Shown piece after piece: positions 26,859-34,929 of a DNA stretch of 64,000 bases. The DNA lies in the NCBI RefSeq assembly GCF_001730295.1, contig NZ_MIKA01000008.1, forward strand, positions 1 through 64,000, given 5' to 3'. The stretch is from Enterococcus plantarum. GTDB taxonomy: Bacteria; Bacillota; Bacilli; Lactobacillales; Enterococcaceae. Below the pieces are notes generated by a model. The model saw only the letters and a program-made list of their open reading frames with translations, had not been told where the DNA came from and did no database searches. The position numbers were made by a program, and so were the translations under genes. Numbering within the stretch: the stretch's first letter is position 1; each line of letters opens with the position of its first letter.

Positions 26859-28544
26859 ATGGTGTACACAAAACATTTTGTGATCCATACATTTGATAAA
26901 TTGAATAACGCATGTGGCTATATTGAAAATGCAGAAAAAACAATTGTCACGAATGAAGACACACAAGATCACCTTGCACATTTATTTCAATATATTGCAA
27001 ACGATGAGAAAACAAACATGAAACAATTAGTATCGGGACACGGTATTATCGATCCAACAAATGCTTATGAGGAATTCAAATTCACAAAATTGAGAACGGC
27101 TTTTCAACAAAAAAAAGGCTATACACTTGATCTAAAAAAAAACAAGCTCGTTCCACCTTCACTAACAGAACTTGAGCGAAAAAATGCGGTATTGGCTCAC
27201 CACTTGATCCAATCATTTTCACCGGACGACAACTTGTCTCCAGAAAAAATACACGAGATAGGGTATAACACTGTCATGGAATTAACAGGTGGTGATTATG
27301 AATTTGTGATTGCGACTCATGTAGACAAAGAGCATATTCATAATCATATTTTGTTCAACTCAACGAATTTAAAAACAGGAAAAGCCTTTCGATGGCAGAA
27401 AGGAACCAAACGAGTTTATGAACAAATATCCGATAAGATTGCAGCAAAAGAAGGCGCAAAAATAATACAGAAGTCACCAAAAAACACGCATAAAAAATAT
27501 ACTATGTGGCAAACGGAATCGATGTTTAAACAAAAAATAAAATCTAGACTAGATTTTTTATTGGCACATAGTTCTTCAATTGAAGACTTTCTTCAAAAAG
27601 CAGATGCGTTAAACTTATCTGTTGATTTTTCAAAAAAATGGGCAACTTATAAATTATTAGATGAAGCTCAGATAAAGAATACAAGAAGTCGTAGTCTGTC
27701 AAAAAATAATCCTGATCGATATAACTATGAAGCAATCGGTGAACGATTAAAAGAAAATACAACGTCATTTAGTATTGATGAAGTTGTTTCTCGTTATGAA
27801 GAAAAAGTAATGAAACAAGAAAATGATTTTGATTACCAGTTAACAATTGATGCATGGCAAATCTCACACAAGACAGACAAAGGCTATTACTTGAATGTAG
27901 ATTTTGGTTTTGAGAATCGAGGAAAATTATTTATAGGGGCATATAAAGTTGATCCAATTGAAGAGGATCAATTTAATATCTACGTGAAGAGAAATGATTT
28001 TTTCTATTTTATGAATGAGAAAAATTCTGAACGCAATCGATATATGACAGGAGAGACCTTGATCAAACAGTTACGTTTATACAATGGCACAACACCATTA
28101 AAGAAAGAACCAATTATGCGGACAATTGATCAGCTTGTGGATGCGATCAATTTCTTGGCTGAGCATAAAATTGAAGGGAAACGTCAACTCACCATGTTGG
28201 AAGAAAAATTGATAGCTACTTTTTCAGAAGCTGAAGAAACGTTAGATCACTTAGACGAAAAAATCATTCAGTTAAATAATTTAGGTAAGTTATTACTGGA
28301 GAAGGAAACGCAAGGAGGTACAGAAGAGATACAGAAGCAGCTTCATGAAATACTAACAGATGCGACACTTTCAGAGTTCACTTTTGAAGATGTTCAAGGG
28401 GAAATAGAATCTATTACATTGAGCCAATCGTTATTAGAAAGTAAGTTAGAAAATACTCGAAATGAGATAGACAAGCTCCATGAAATTCAAGCAATTCAAT
28501 CTCAAAAGGAAGAACAAGAAAAAAATATGGAACCGAAAATCTAG
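26859..28544 (+). CDS. pcfG: PcfG-like MOBP relaxase (561 aa)
   Basis: The conserved relaxase motif III is clear: ATHVDKEHIHNHILFNS, with His at 154, 159, 161 and 163. An upstream AHHLIQSFSPDD stretch (about 107-118) is the second family motif. Candidate catalytic Tyr residues are Y3 and Y21. The C-terminal half is a long helical region typical of PcfG-like proteins. It starts right after pcfF, as in pCF10. It would nick oriT, stay bound to the 5' end and be carried through PcfC into the channel. Confidence 0.92.
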   Translation: MVYTKHFVIHTFDKLNNACGYIENAEKTIVTNEDTQDHLAHLFQYIANDEKTNMKQLVSGHGIIDPTNAYEEFKFTKLRTAFQQKKGYTLDLKKNKLVPPSLTELERKNAVLAHHLIQSFSPDDNLSPEKIHEIGYNTVMELTGGDYEFVIATHVDKEHIHNHILFNSTNLKTGKAFRWQKGTKRVYEQISDKIAAKEGAKIIQKSPKNTHKKYTMWQTESMFKQKIKSRLDFLLAHSSSIEDFLQKADALNLSVDFSKKWATYKLLDEAQIKNTRSRSLSKNNPDRYNYEAIGERLKENTTSFSIDEVVSRYEEKVMKQENDFDYQLTIDAWQISHKTDKGYYLNVDFGFENRGKLFIGAYKVDPIEEDQFNIYVKRNDFFYFMNEKNSERNRYMTGETLIKQLRLYNGTTPLKKEPIMRTIDQLVDAINFLAEHKIEGKRQLTMLEEKLIATFSEAEETLDHLDEKIIQLNNLGKLLLEKETQGGTEEIQKQLHEILTDATLSEFTFEDVQGEIESITLSQSLLESKLENTRNEIDKLHEIQAIQSQKEEQEKNMEPKI

Positions 28545-28564
28545 TGAAAATGTGAGGAAAGAAA

Positions 28565-29293
28565 ATGAAAAATAAATTTACACTGAGGAAGCTGTCTATA
28601 CTAGCAGCTTTCTTTTTCATGTTGAGTGGTTGTGGTAAACAGGTAGATTCTATCGAACGCATAAGAAACAGACCATTAGGTTCGACAGAAGCGTCTCAAT
28701 ATGAGAATGCGTATTCAAGCGATTTCCCTATAGAGTATGACGGCATGAATCAAGAAGTTGTCCTTAATGGTAACCGGCCGACGTTTACTGAAGCTGATTT
28801 AGATTTGTCAAAAGGTGTGTGGCAATCCTTTTCAGATTTAGATCAGTTGAATCGTGTAGGGATCGCAAATGCTCTGATAGGAAAAGAATCATTTCCAACT
28901 GAAGCAAGAGAACCGTTAACTGTCAAGCCTACAGGTTGGAAACAAAAGAAGCTACCAGCTGGTCAATGGCTCTATAATAGATCGCACCTGATTGGTTTTC
29001 AGTTGACTGGAGAAAATAACAATATGAAAAATCTTATGACGGGTACTAGGCAATTTAACACGCCGCACATGTTGAACTATGAAATTCAAATCATGGATTA
29101 TATCCGATTAACAGGAAATCATGTTCGTTATCGAGTCATGCCTCATTTCATTAACAATGAGTTAGTAGCTCGTGGTGTACAAATGGAAGCAGCAAGTGTT
29201 GAAACAGATGAATTTGCCTACAACGTTTATATTTTCAACGTTCAAGATGGCTACTCTATTGATTATTTAACGGGAAAAGCAATAAAGAATTAG
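28565..29293 (+). CDS. Lipoprotein DNA/RNA non-specific endonuclease (242 aa)
   Basis: A lipobox, LSGC, with lipidated Cys at residue 23 follows a signal sequence, so the mature protein is membrane-tethered outside the cell. The nuclease motif WLYNRSHLIGFQLTGENNN has the catalytic His near residue 141, and KNLMTGTRQFN follows, as in EndA/Spd-type betabetaalpha-metal nucleases. Its start lies 21 bases after the relaxase stop, so it is probably in the same operon. It could clear extracellular DNA or act in DNA processing at the cell surface. Confidence 0.85.
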   Translation: MKNKFTLRKLSILAAFFFMLSGCGKQVDSIERIRNRPLGSTEASQYENAYSSDFPIEYDGMNQEVVLNGNRPTFTEADLDLSKGVWQSFSDLDQLNRVGIANALIGKESFPTEAREPLTVKPTGWKQKKLPAGQWLYNRSHLIGFQLTGENNNMKNLMTGTRQFNTPHMLNYEIQIMDYIRLTGNHVRYRVMPHFINNELVARGVQMEAASVETDEFAYNVYIFNVQDGYSIDYLTGKAIKN

Positions 29294-29302
29294 GAAGAAA
29301 AT

Positions 29303-29316
29303 TATGCTATAATAGC
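29303..29316 (+). promoter_or_regulatory. Extended -10 promoter of the type I toxin
   Basis: The sequence TGCTATAAT (tgctataat, with TATAAT at 29308-29313) is an extended -10 element about 95 bases upstream of the toxin start. No good -35 box is visible, which is normal for this promoter class. Confidence 0.6.
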
Positions 29317-29406
29317 AAAGTAGAAAAGTTATGACGGTGGCTATCTTTGAGGGGTGGTGGTGCTTATGAATGTAAGTGCTAAAATCTTTAGAAAGGAAAT
29401 GCCTTT

Positions 29407-29508
29407 TTGTCTGCATATGAAACAATTCAGACGATTTTTGCATTTGGTATGTTTACCATTGCTTTAATCAGTTTGATTGTGAAGTTGCTAAAAAACGACA
29501 AAAAATAA
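29407..29508 (+). CDS. Hol-Tox family type I toxin (33 aa)
   Basis: The TTG start at 29407 opens a 33-residue hydrophobic peptide beginning MSAYETIQTIFAFGMFTIA and ending LLKNDKK. This is the characteristic holin-like toxin family of enterococci and related Firmicutes. A ribosome binding site (aaaggaaatg) precedes it. The long leader upstream and the antisense RNA downstream match the known gene organisation. The peptide would insert in the membrane when the antitoxin RNA is lost, stabilising the element. Confidence 0.85.
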   Translation: MSAYETIQTIFAFGMFTIALISLIVKLLKNDKK

Positions 29509-29546
29509 ATGACCGCTCATTAACTTTGGCAAGTTAGCGATCATTT
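29507..29546 (+). terminator. Shared bidirectional terminator of toxin mRNA and antisense RNA
   Basis: An imperfect hairpin from aaatgaccgct to agcgatcattt encloses the stem aactttggcaagtt, followed by T-rich sequence on both strands. In this toxin family both RNAs end at or over such a structure. Confidence 0.7.
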
Positions 29547-29623
29547 AAATATGAAATTAAATTTGCTACCGTCTTAAACGGTTCTACACAAGAGGGATAT
29601 GTTATCAGCATATCTCTCTTTTC
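29510..29623 (-). ncRNA. Antisense antitoxin RNA of the Hol-Tox locus
   Basis: On the minus strand a promoter with TTGATA (29659-29654), an 18-bp spacer and TATAAT (29635-29630) would start a transcript near 29623. Read on that strand, it contains the hairpin agagagatatgct/agcatatccctct-like element and ends at the shared terminator. It overlaps the 3' region of the toxin mRNA. This organisation is well known for type I systems of enterococci. Confidence 0.75.
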
Positions 29624-29694
29624 GTTTTCATTATAGCATTTTTTCGCTTTATTTATCAAGTTAATAGAATTTATGCTTTGGAAAGGAAAATAAT

Positions 29695-30213
29695 ATGATT
29701 AAGTATAGTAAAAGAAAAAAATTTAGAAGTCGAAACTATCTAATAGCTATAAAAAGAGAAAGATACAGCAAATTTGCAGATCCGGATACTTATATTTATC
29801 CTGAAAGTGAATATAGACTTTCATGGGATGAATTTTTTTTATTAAGTGGGTTAACAATAGAAAAAGGACAGCTATTTAAAGAGAAGTTCATTCACTATTA
29901 TTTTCATTCTGGTTATTCTGTGATTAACTTATTAGATAAAAAACATTTTAATCCCTATCAACAGCTAATAATTAGTTATCGTGAATTATCCATACTGAAA
30001 TTTCATTTCCCAACAAACTATACTAATTTTCTATTAAACTACCAATATCAGTTACTCCTACAAAAATATAATATGTACGAAGCTATTCCGACAAAAGTTA
30101 AGAAAAGATTTATCCAATCTGTATATAAAATGACAGATAACTCTGTAGACAGTATAGATAAATTTTATGAAGGTTATGGTAAATCATATAAAGCAGAAAA
30201 ATTTAGTATGTAA
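29695..30213 (+). CDS. Hypothetical protein (172 aa)
   Basis: ATG 29695 follows tggaaaggaaa. The protein is basic and rich in Tyr and Phe, with no signal peptide and no membrane segment I trust. A stretch of aromatic residues, LSWDEFFLLSGLTIEKGQLF, is the most distinctive part. The gene is AT-rich compared with the transfer operon, suggesting a separate origin. Function unknown. Confidence 0.6.
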   Translation: MIKYSKRKKFRSRNYLIAIKRERYSKFADPDTYIYPESEYRLSWDEFFLLSGLTIEKGQLFKEKFIHYYFHSGYSVINLLDKKHFNPYQQLIISYRELSILKFHFPTNYTNFLLNYQYQLLLQKYNMYEAIPTKVKKRFIQSVYKMTDNSVDSIDKFYEGYGKSYKAEKFSM

Positions 30214-30547
30214 AAATAGGGTATGGGCAAATTTGAATTTAGTTTGAGCTGATATTAATAGATTTTTAACGTTAATTTTGAATGGAAACTAATCCTAGAT
30301 AGGGTGAATATTATACCTTAGAAGTGTGAGAAGAAGTCATAATGAAGTCATGGTATTTTTGTATGCTATTTAGTTTGTTATTTATGATAATGTTGTCGGG
30401 GTATTTACTCACTTCTTTCATACGATAGTTTCTAATCTTATATTATAAAAACTATGACAAACTGTAAAAAAACTTGCAGAAACTGAGGTTTTACATTATA
30501 ATTTAATTAGTTCTAAATGTGTTTATGATTATAAGGAGATGAGTTTT
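30214..30547. other. Gene-poor stretch before the small membrane protein
   Basis: No convincing gene is seen in these 334 bases. A 28-codon ORF beginning MKSWYFCMLF at about 30341 has only a weak ribosome site. The 24-base stretch 30270-30293 recurs, with one difference, at 55633-55656 next to IS3 debris. A TATAAT-like box near 30493-30498 could serve the downstream pair. Confidence 0.4.
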
Positions 30548-30718
30548 ATGAGAAAGAATAAAAAAAATGATTCTATTCCAACTGGACTCGAAAGTTCACG
30601 TAGAACAATTGAAGGTCTTCCAGGTGGAGATCCAAACTCTGGAACAACTTGGAAGGATACAATAGTTTTAGCAATAGTTGTGATAGTAGCTTTTATACTC
30701 TATGTAATATTCACTTAA
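30548..30718 (+). CDS. Small tail-anchored membrane protein (56 aa)
   Basis: ATG 30548 follows the strong ribosome binding site ataaggagatg. The N-terminal 35 residues are polar (PTGLESSRRTIEGLPGGDPN), and the C-terminus is one membrane helix (IVLAIVVIVAFILYVIF). It ends 36 bases before the secreted protein gene, so the two are likely co-transcribed. No family is recognised. Confidence 0.6.
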   Translation: MRKNKKNDSIPTGLESSRRTIEGLPGGDPNSGTTWKDTIVLAIVVIVAFILYVIFT

Positions 30719-30753
30719 ATGCATTTGAACAAAAAATAGCAAAGGGGAATTTT

Positions 30754-31380
30754 ATGAAAAAGAAAAGTACAATTTTAATTGCTTTACTTGTTTTTTTGTT
30801 TAGTGTTTTTGGCTTTGGTAAAAGTGGTTCAGCTGAAGAAGTAGATGAATCAGTTGTTAATGCGTATCTAATTGATGAAACCACAGGAGAAATAGAAGAT
30901 TTACAAGTCAAGCAAGTTACTCCAAACAGTTTAAATAGAAGTGCTAGAGGTATTACTACAAATCAAACAGAATCTTATGAAGTTTATGCACCTATTGAAA
31001 TTCCAAATAGTCCTTTAGCTAGAACTACATCTGGAGGAAATAAAACCAGTGGTGGCGTTACTGCAAGAATCAGTGTGAATTATGATGTTAATAGTAAAGG
31101 TGACCAGATTAGAGTCAATAGCATAACAGGTTCTTGGTCTCCCACAAAAAATATATACAATATTTCTGGTCGACAAGCAGGAGTTCATTCTGGATTTGTG
31201 GCGGGAGCGAAAAGTATGACGAAATATCCAGGTGGAAATAGTTTTAATTACAGGACAGGTTGGGGGTACAATACATTGTTACGTGGCGGCAATTCTCCAC
31301 GGGCATGGATGGATTGCACAATAAAAGTTAGTGGAATGGGTGGCTCTCATAAATTAGTGTTAGAGCATACATTCAATTAA
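30754..31380 (+). CDS. Secreted protein of unknown function (208 aa)
   Basis: ATG 30754 follows aaagggg and is preferred over the upstream ATG 30649, which overlaps another gene. A signal peptide (ILIALLVFLFSVFGFG, cleavage near SAEE) precedes a Ser/Thr/Gly-rich domain with ARISVNYDVNSKGDQIRVNS and a single Cys. No wall anchor is visible, so it is probably released or held by another protein. It pairs with the tail-anchored peptide upstream. Function unknown. Confidence 0.7.
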   Translation: MKKKSTILIALLVFLFSVFGFGKSGSAEEVDESVVNAYLIDETTGEIEDLQVKQVTPNSLNRSARGITTNQTESYEVYAPIEIPNSPLARTTSGGNKTSGGVTARISVNYDVNSKGDQIRVNSITGSWSPTKNIYNISGRQAGVHSGFVAGAKSMTKYPGGNSFNYRTGWGYNTLLRGGNSPRAWMDCTIKVSGMGGSHKLVLEHTFN

Positions 31381-31933
31381 TACAATCACTATAAGATATA
31401 AAAATCAAATAGATTATTGGAATCAAGTACAAAAGTTTATACACTGTTGTTATGTTGCTATAGTCTTAAGATATTTGGATTTAGAAAGCTGAAAAGACAC
31501 TATGAATTGATCATGGTGTTTTTTTGGGTACATAAAAAATTTAATTAGTGAAAAGTTCAATAGAGTATAGGCAATTGATCATTTTGTGAACGCTGCTGTT
31601 ACAAGATTTTTGAGTGTTTAATAGAGTTGCTCAAAATATAAATTTAGGATAGAGACTCTCTCTATCCTATTTTGTTCTACAGAAATCACTAATTAAGTGA
31701 ATATGTAGAATTTGACACAAGCACGTTGAGTCTGATTCTCTTAAATATGTTATTTCCAAAACACTAGTTTTCAAGACATTAAAGCTTAGGAAATAAGTTC
31801 GTAGCTTTTTAGGAAATTTTACAGTCAAAAAGGTATTAAGAAAATACACTTTTTATTAAAATTGAAACAAGAAGGTTTTTCTCACATAACTCTCTTTAAA
31901 ATAATATTTCGGTATTATAAAAAATCAAATTGA
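31381..31933. other. Intergenic region without recognisable genes
   Basis: These 553 AT-rich bases separate convergent genes. I see no gene. Bases 31713-31732 contain gacacaagcacgttgagtc, a half-conserved version of the palindrome found at 55504-55534 and of the motif at 52617-52630. Confidence 0.4.
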
Positions 31934-32791
31934 TCAGTAATTGAATTTCATTTTTTGTTTGATATACATATGAATTAATATAGCAGCCACTAAGGCATAT
32001 AATATAACTCCTATCACAGAAGTTTCAATTCCGTAATCTCCACCTGTTATAAAAAGAGAAGGATCATAAAATTTATATCCAATAATGCTATTTCCTGTTA
32101 AAGGATTATCTTGAAGTGATATTAAAGTATTTTGTTGGTTAAAGCACAATAAATCCCAAAGTATATGCATAATAATTCCACACCAAATATTCCCCGTAAC
32201 AACTCGAATCATAGAAAACATAACTCCAACAACTGTTCCAGCTACTAACAGCATAATCGTGCCTATTAAATTTAATTCACCATTTAAAATATGAACAAGT
32301 GCGAAGATGAAGGATGGAAGAACACAGGCAGTTGTTAATCCAAACTTTTTTTTTACAAAATCGAACATAAATCCTCTAAAAATTAATTCTTCACATACTC
32401 CGGCAGGAATCGCTATCCCAAAAATAGCGAAAGATACTAACATTCCAGTACTAGTAGTGTTGTTCTGTATCCACTCTCCTTTTGTTAAAAATATAACTAA
32501 TAAATCAAGTAATAACGGTAGAAAAACTCCTAAGCAAACCCATTTTGACATACTACTTATATCTGGAATCTTTCCTAAATTTAATTTTTCTTTGATTATA
32601 AATTTGTAGAACAAGTTAATTGCAAGAGTGACAAGAAATATATAAATAAAACATGAAACCATAAATGAGAATTCCTTAGAGAATGGAATCAAATTAGCTA
32701 TCATATTAGCTCCCAGTTGTGATAACACCAAAAAAACAAAACCTAAAATACATACTCCAATTGTTTTAAATATATCTATTACTTTTATCAT
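31934..32791 (-). CDS. CPBP-family intramembrane metalloprotease (285 aa)
   Basis: This is a CAAX-protease/Abi (CPBP) family membrane protease. Six or more hydrophobic segments are present. The signature glutamates and arginine occur in CEELIFRG (E134, E135, R139), with ALVHILNG (H167) and MHILWD (H209, D213) completing the metal site. Members process peptides or confer bacteriocin self-immunity in Gram-positive bacteria. It stands alone on the minus strand with no bacteriocin peptide detected beside it, so its substrate is unknown. Confidence 0.85.
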   Translation of the reverse strand: MIKVIDIFKTIGVCILGFVFLVLSQLGANMIANLIPFSKEFSFMVSCFIYIFLVTLAINLFYKFIIKEKLNLGKIPDISSMSKWVCLGVFLPLLLDLLVIFLTKGEWIQNNTTSTGMLVSFAIFGIAIPAGVCEELIFRGFMFDFVKKKFGLTTACVLPSFIFALVHILNGELNLIGTIMLLVAGTVVGVMFSMIRVVTGNIWCGIIMHILWDLLCFNQQNTLISLQDNPLTGNSIIGYKFYDPSLFITGGDYGIETSVIGVILYALVAAILIHMYIKQKMKFNY

Positions 32792-34704
32792 TTTTTGTAT
32801 CTCCTAATCGCTATTAAATTCTGCTAAGGGGTAGTTTAATTTTTGATTTTGCAGTAAATCAGATAAGTTATAGTGCCATGTAATTTTTGTTAATGATAGA
32901 TATATTAATTAAAAAGACAAAAAAATTGTTAAAATTAACAAAAAAGTGTTCTGTAATTATTCAGTTAAAATCATTAATCACTCTCCTTCTCAAATGAATG
33001 TCTATATTTACAGCAAATTTATTGTAAGGCAATACAGAACTAAAAGAAATCAGACTTAAGAATGAGTTTGTTATAATTTTTATAGTTATCATTTTTTGTT
33101 TTTCAAGAAATAGACTTAAATTGAAGTTAATATGAAAATATATTGTTATTTAAACGGCAGAAGTAACCATCATAATTTTGTGAAAAGTGAGAAATGACAG
33201 AAATATTTTGTTATTTTCTTTTAAATATTAATGGTCAAAAATAGATATTTGAGCAATTAATTTGTTAAAGAAGTAACTCTTATTCATTCTTCATAAAAAC
33301 AAAAAAGTATTATCTCTACTGTACCACTGATGTCGAAGGTATCACACTAGGTACATGATTACTAGAAAAGTGAAAGCGAACAATTTGCGCTTTTTTAACG
33401 ATGAGGATGTAGTATAGAAAATTCAAGGTCGCGTGAGGGTTAATGCGCCATCAATTGGAAGTGCTTTTAAGGATTACAAATTAATTATCTGAATAGTGAA
33501 AGGTATCTTTAAATTGTTAAGTATCTCAACAATAAAAAAATAATATCAAAGTTTTCGAACTATATAAGCCATAAGTTCCAATTTAACATATAAAAGGCTT
33601 TGAACATTGGTCACAACGTAGAATCTAGATAGTAATAATATAGATTTGAATCTGAAATATTTTATTGTACAAAGATAAGAACACCTTTGCTGAAAAAAGC
33701 AAGTACTTAAATAGACTAGTGAGGTCATGTTAAGAAGCCATATCGCAAATCAAGTCAATCTTGCTCTATATTTTAGTTTTCAGTTAGAAAAGAAGTGATG
33801 TTATATTTGCCATAGATCATATAGTTGAAAGAATTTTGGAAGAATGAATTATTCCTTTTTACCATCAAACGGACTCTTACTTTTATACTTGAAAATTGAG
33901 CATGGGAGTAATTTTATATTCATATACGCAATCTGTATTTTTGGTCGCAGAATTGAAGTGTTGACGATAGACAGTATTTGCATGATGTGACTAACTCACA
34001 GTTATCAATCTTTTATAGAATCTTCAAGTGTTTGTGAGAAAATACTTTAGTGAATGTACTCCCTCGATAGTGATTTACCAACAAAGTCAAACTATGATTA
34101 GAGGAATTGATCAATTGAGCTAGCTATTTTGCATTCAGTATTCTCATTAATATAATAATTGGTATAGATGTATTTAATAGTTTTTTTGTGAAAAAATCAT
34201 ATAAAACATTTAATAACCAAATATTTACGACATAATTAAAATTTATTTATCATGTAGATAATTTATTTTAAAACAAAAAAAATCTTTTTTGTTTTCCGTT
34301 GAATATTGTAGTTCTGTATGATATTGTTAAAAAATATAGATGATGTGAGCAGTATTATCGTATTTACTATTTCTTAAAACAAATTATTTTGATGTTATTC
34401 TCAAAGTATAACATTACTGATTAATAATATTTGTATATCGCTGGTATTCTGAAATTAGGTAATTGGTATATATGACATTTAAACTACTCGTTTTATACTT
34501 TATCTGTCGCTTTATTTATTTTTCTGTGGTATTTTTGCTCAGAAGTTTGTATATAGATATTGAGATAGAAGTATGAATATTGGAATTACTTTGATGATCA
34601 AAATATGAAGTTTTAAATATATCAAACTTTTCGTAACCTTTAGATTTGTAATAGGATAATATGTGTGTTCTAATTAATTAACATCTAAGTTTATCAAAGA
34701 AGAG
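32792..34704. other. Long AT-rich decayed region
   Basis: About 1.9 kb carries no intact gene. The only recognisable coding trace is a remnant of an IS6-family transposase at about 33310-33520. The rest is very AT-rich, with many stops in all frames. It forms the left flank of the recombinase segment and offers no obvious gene that could be driven by the outward promoter at 34783-34811. Confidence 0.5.
33310..33520 (+). pseudogene. Remnant of an IS6-family (IS1216-like) transposase
   Basis: Translated with frameshifts, this stretch gives TTDVEGITLGT, a stop, LLEK, a stop, KRTICAFL, and then further on RVNAPSIGSAFKDYK. These match in order the IS1216-type segments AIDADGLTLDIWL, RDTQAAYAFL and TDKAPSITSAFKKL. 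Several stops and a frame change show it is dead. No intact terminal inverted repeats were found around it. Confidence 0.6.
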
Positions 34705-34756
34705 AAAATGAATTTTTCTTGTTTTACTTTAAAACAAGAAAAATTCATTTTTTTTT
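34705..34756 (+). repeat. 47-bp perfect palindrome, left recombination site and terminator
   Basis: Arms of 22 bp (34705-34726 and 34730-34751) flank the loop ctt, followed on the plus strand by T9. The inner 28 bp (34717-34744) are an exact inverted copy of 36157-36184. The structure can act as an intrinsic terminator shielding the recombinase gene from the left. With its twin it is also a candidate core site for the tyrosine recombinase. Confidence 0.8.
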
Positions 34757-34782
34757 CACTTTTTATACTAAAATTTTGATTA

Positions 34783-34811
34783 AATATAATCGATTTAAAC
34801 TGATATGTCAA
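34783..34811 (-). promoter_or_regulatory. Strong outward-facing promoter at the left end of the recombinase segment
   Basis: On the minus strand the sequence is TTGACA (34811-34806), a spacer of exactly 17 bp and TATATT (34788-34783). It reads leftwards across the left inverted repeat into the gene-poor region. If the segment between the 28-bp repeats were inverted, this promoter would read into the WxL regulator gene. Confidence 0.65.
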
Positions 34812-34830
34812 ACGATTTGATATATCAGTT
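34798..34830. promoter_or_regulatory. 15-bp dyad overlapping divergent -35 boxes
   Basis: Arms 34798-34812 and 34816-34830 (aactgatatgtcaaa and its complement with one mismatch) surround cga. Each arm contains a -35 box, TTGACA on the minus strand and TTGATA (34817-34822) on the plus strand. The latter is followed after 18 bp by TTTAAT (34841-34846) as a possible recombinase promoter. The symmetry suggests an operator controlling both directions. Confidence 0.5.
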
Positions 34831-34895
34831 GACTTCAACCTTTAATTAAAAGATTCAAATATCTCAATTACTGACTCAGACGGGTTTTTTTTGAG

Positions 34896-34912
34896 CCGTC
34901 ATTAAGCCGTCA
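34896..34912 (+). repeat. Paired CCGTCA repeats, candidate recombinase arm sites (left)
   Basis: Two direct CCGTCA copies (34896-34901 and 34907-34912) are spaced about one helical turn apart. A similar pair, CCGTCA at 36101-36106 and TCGTCA at 36113-36118, lies inside the right end of the segment. Tyrosine integrases with an N-terminal arm-binding domain use such repeats. The assignment is inference. Confidence 0.4.
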
Positions 34913-34929
34913 GTGGAAAGAAGGATCTT

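Noticed and set aside
30341-30430. 28-codon ORF MKSWYFCMLF as a pheromone-like peptide
   Set aside because: Weak ribosome binding site, no lipobox and no conserved context.
33546-33728. 60-codon minus-strand ORF in the decayed region
   Set aside because: No ribosome binding site and surrounded by stop-rich, IS-derived sequence.
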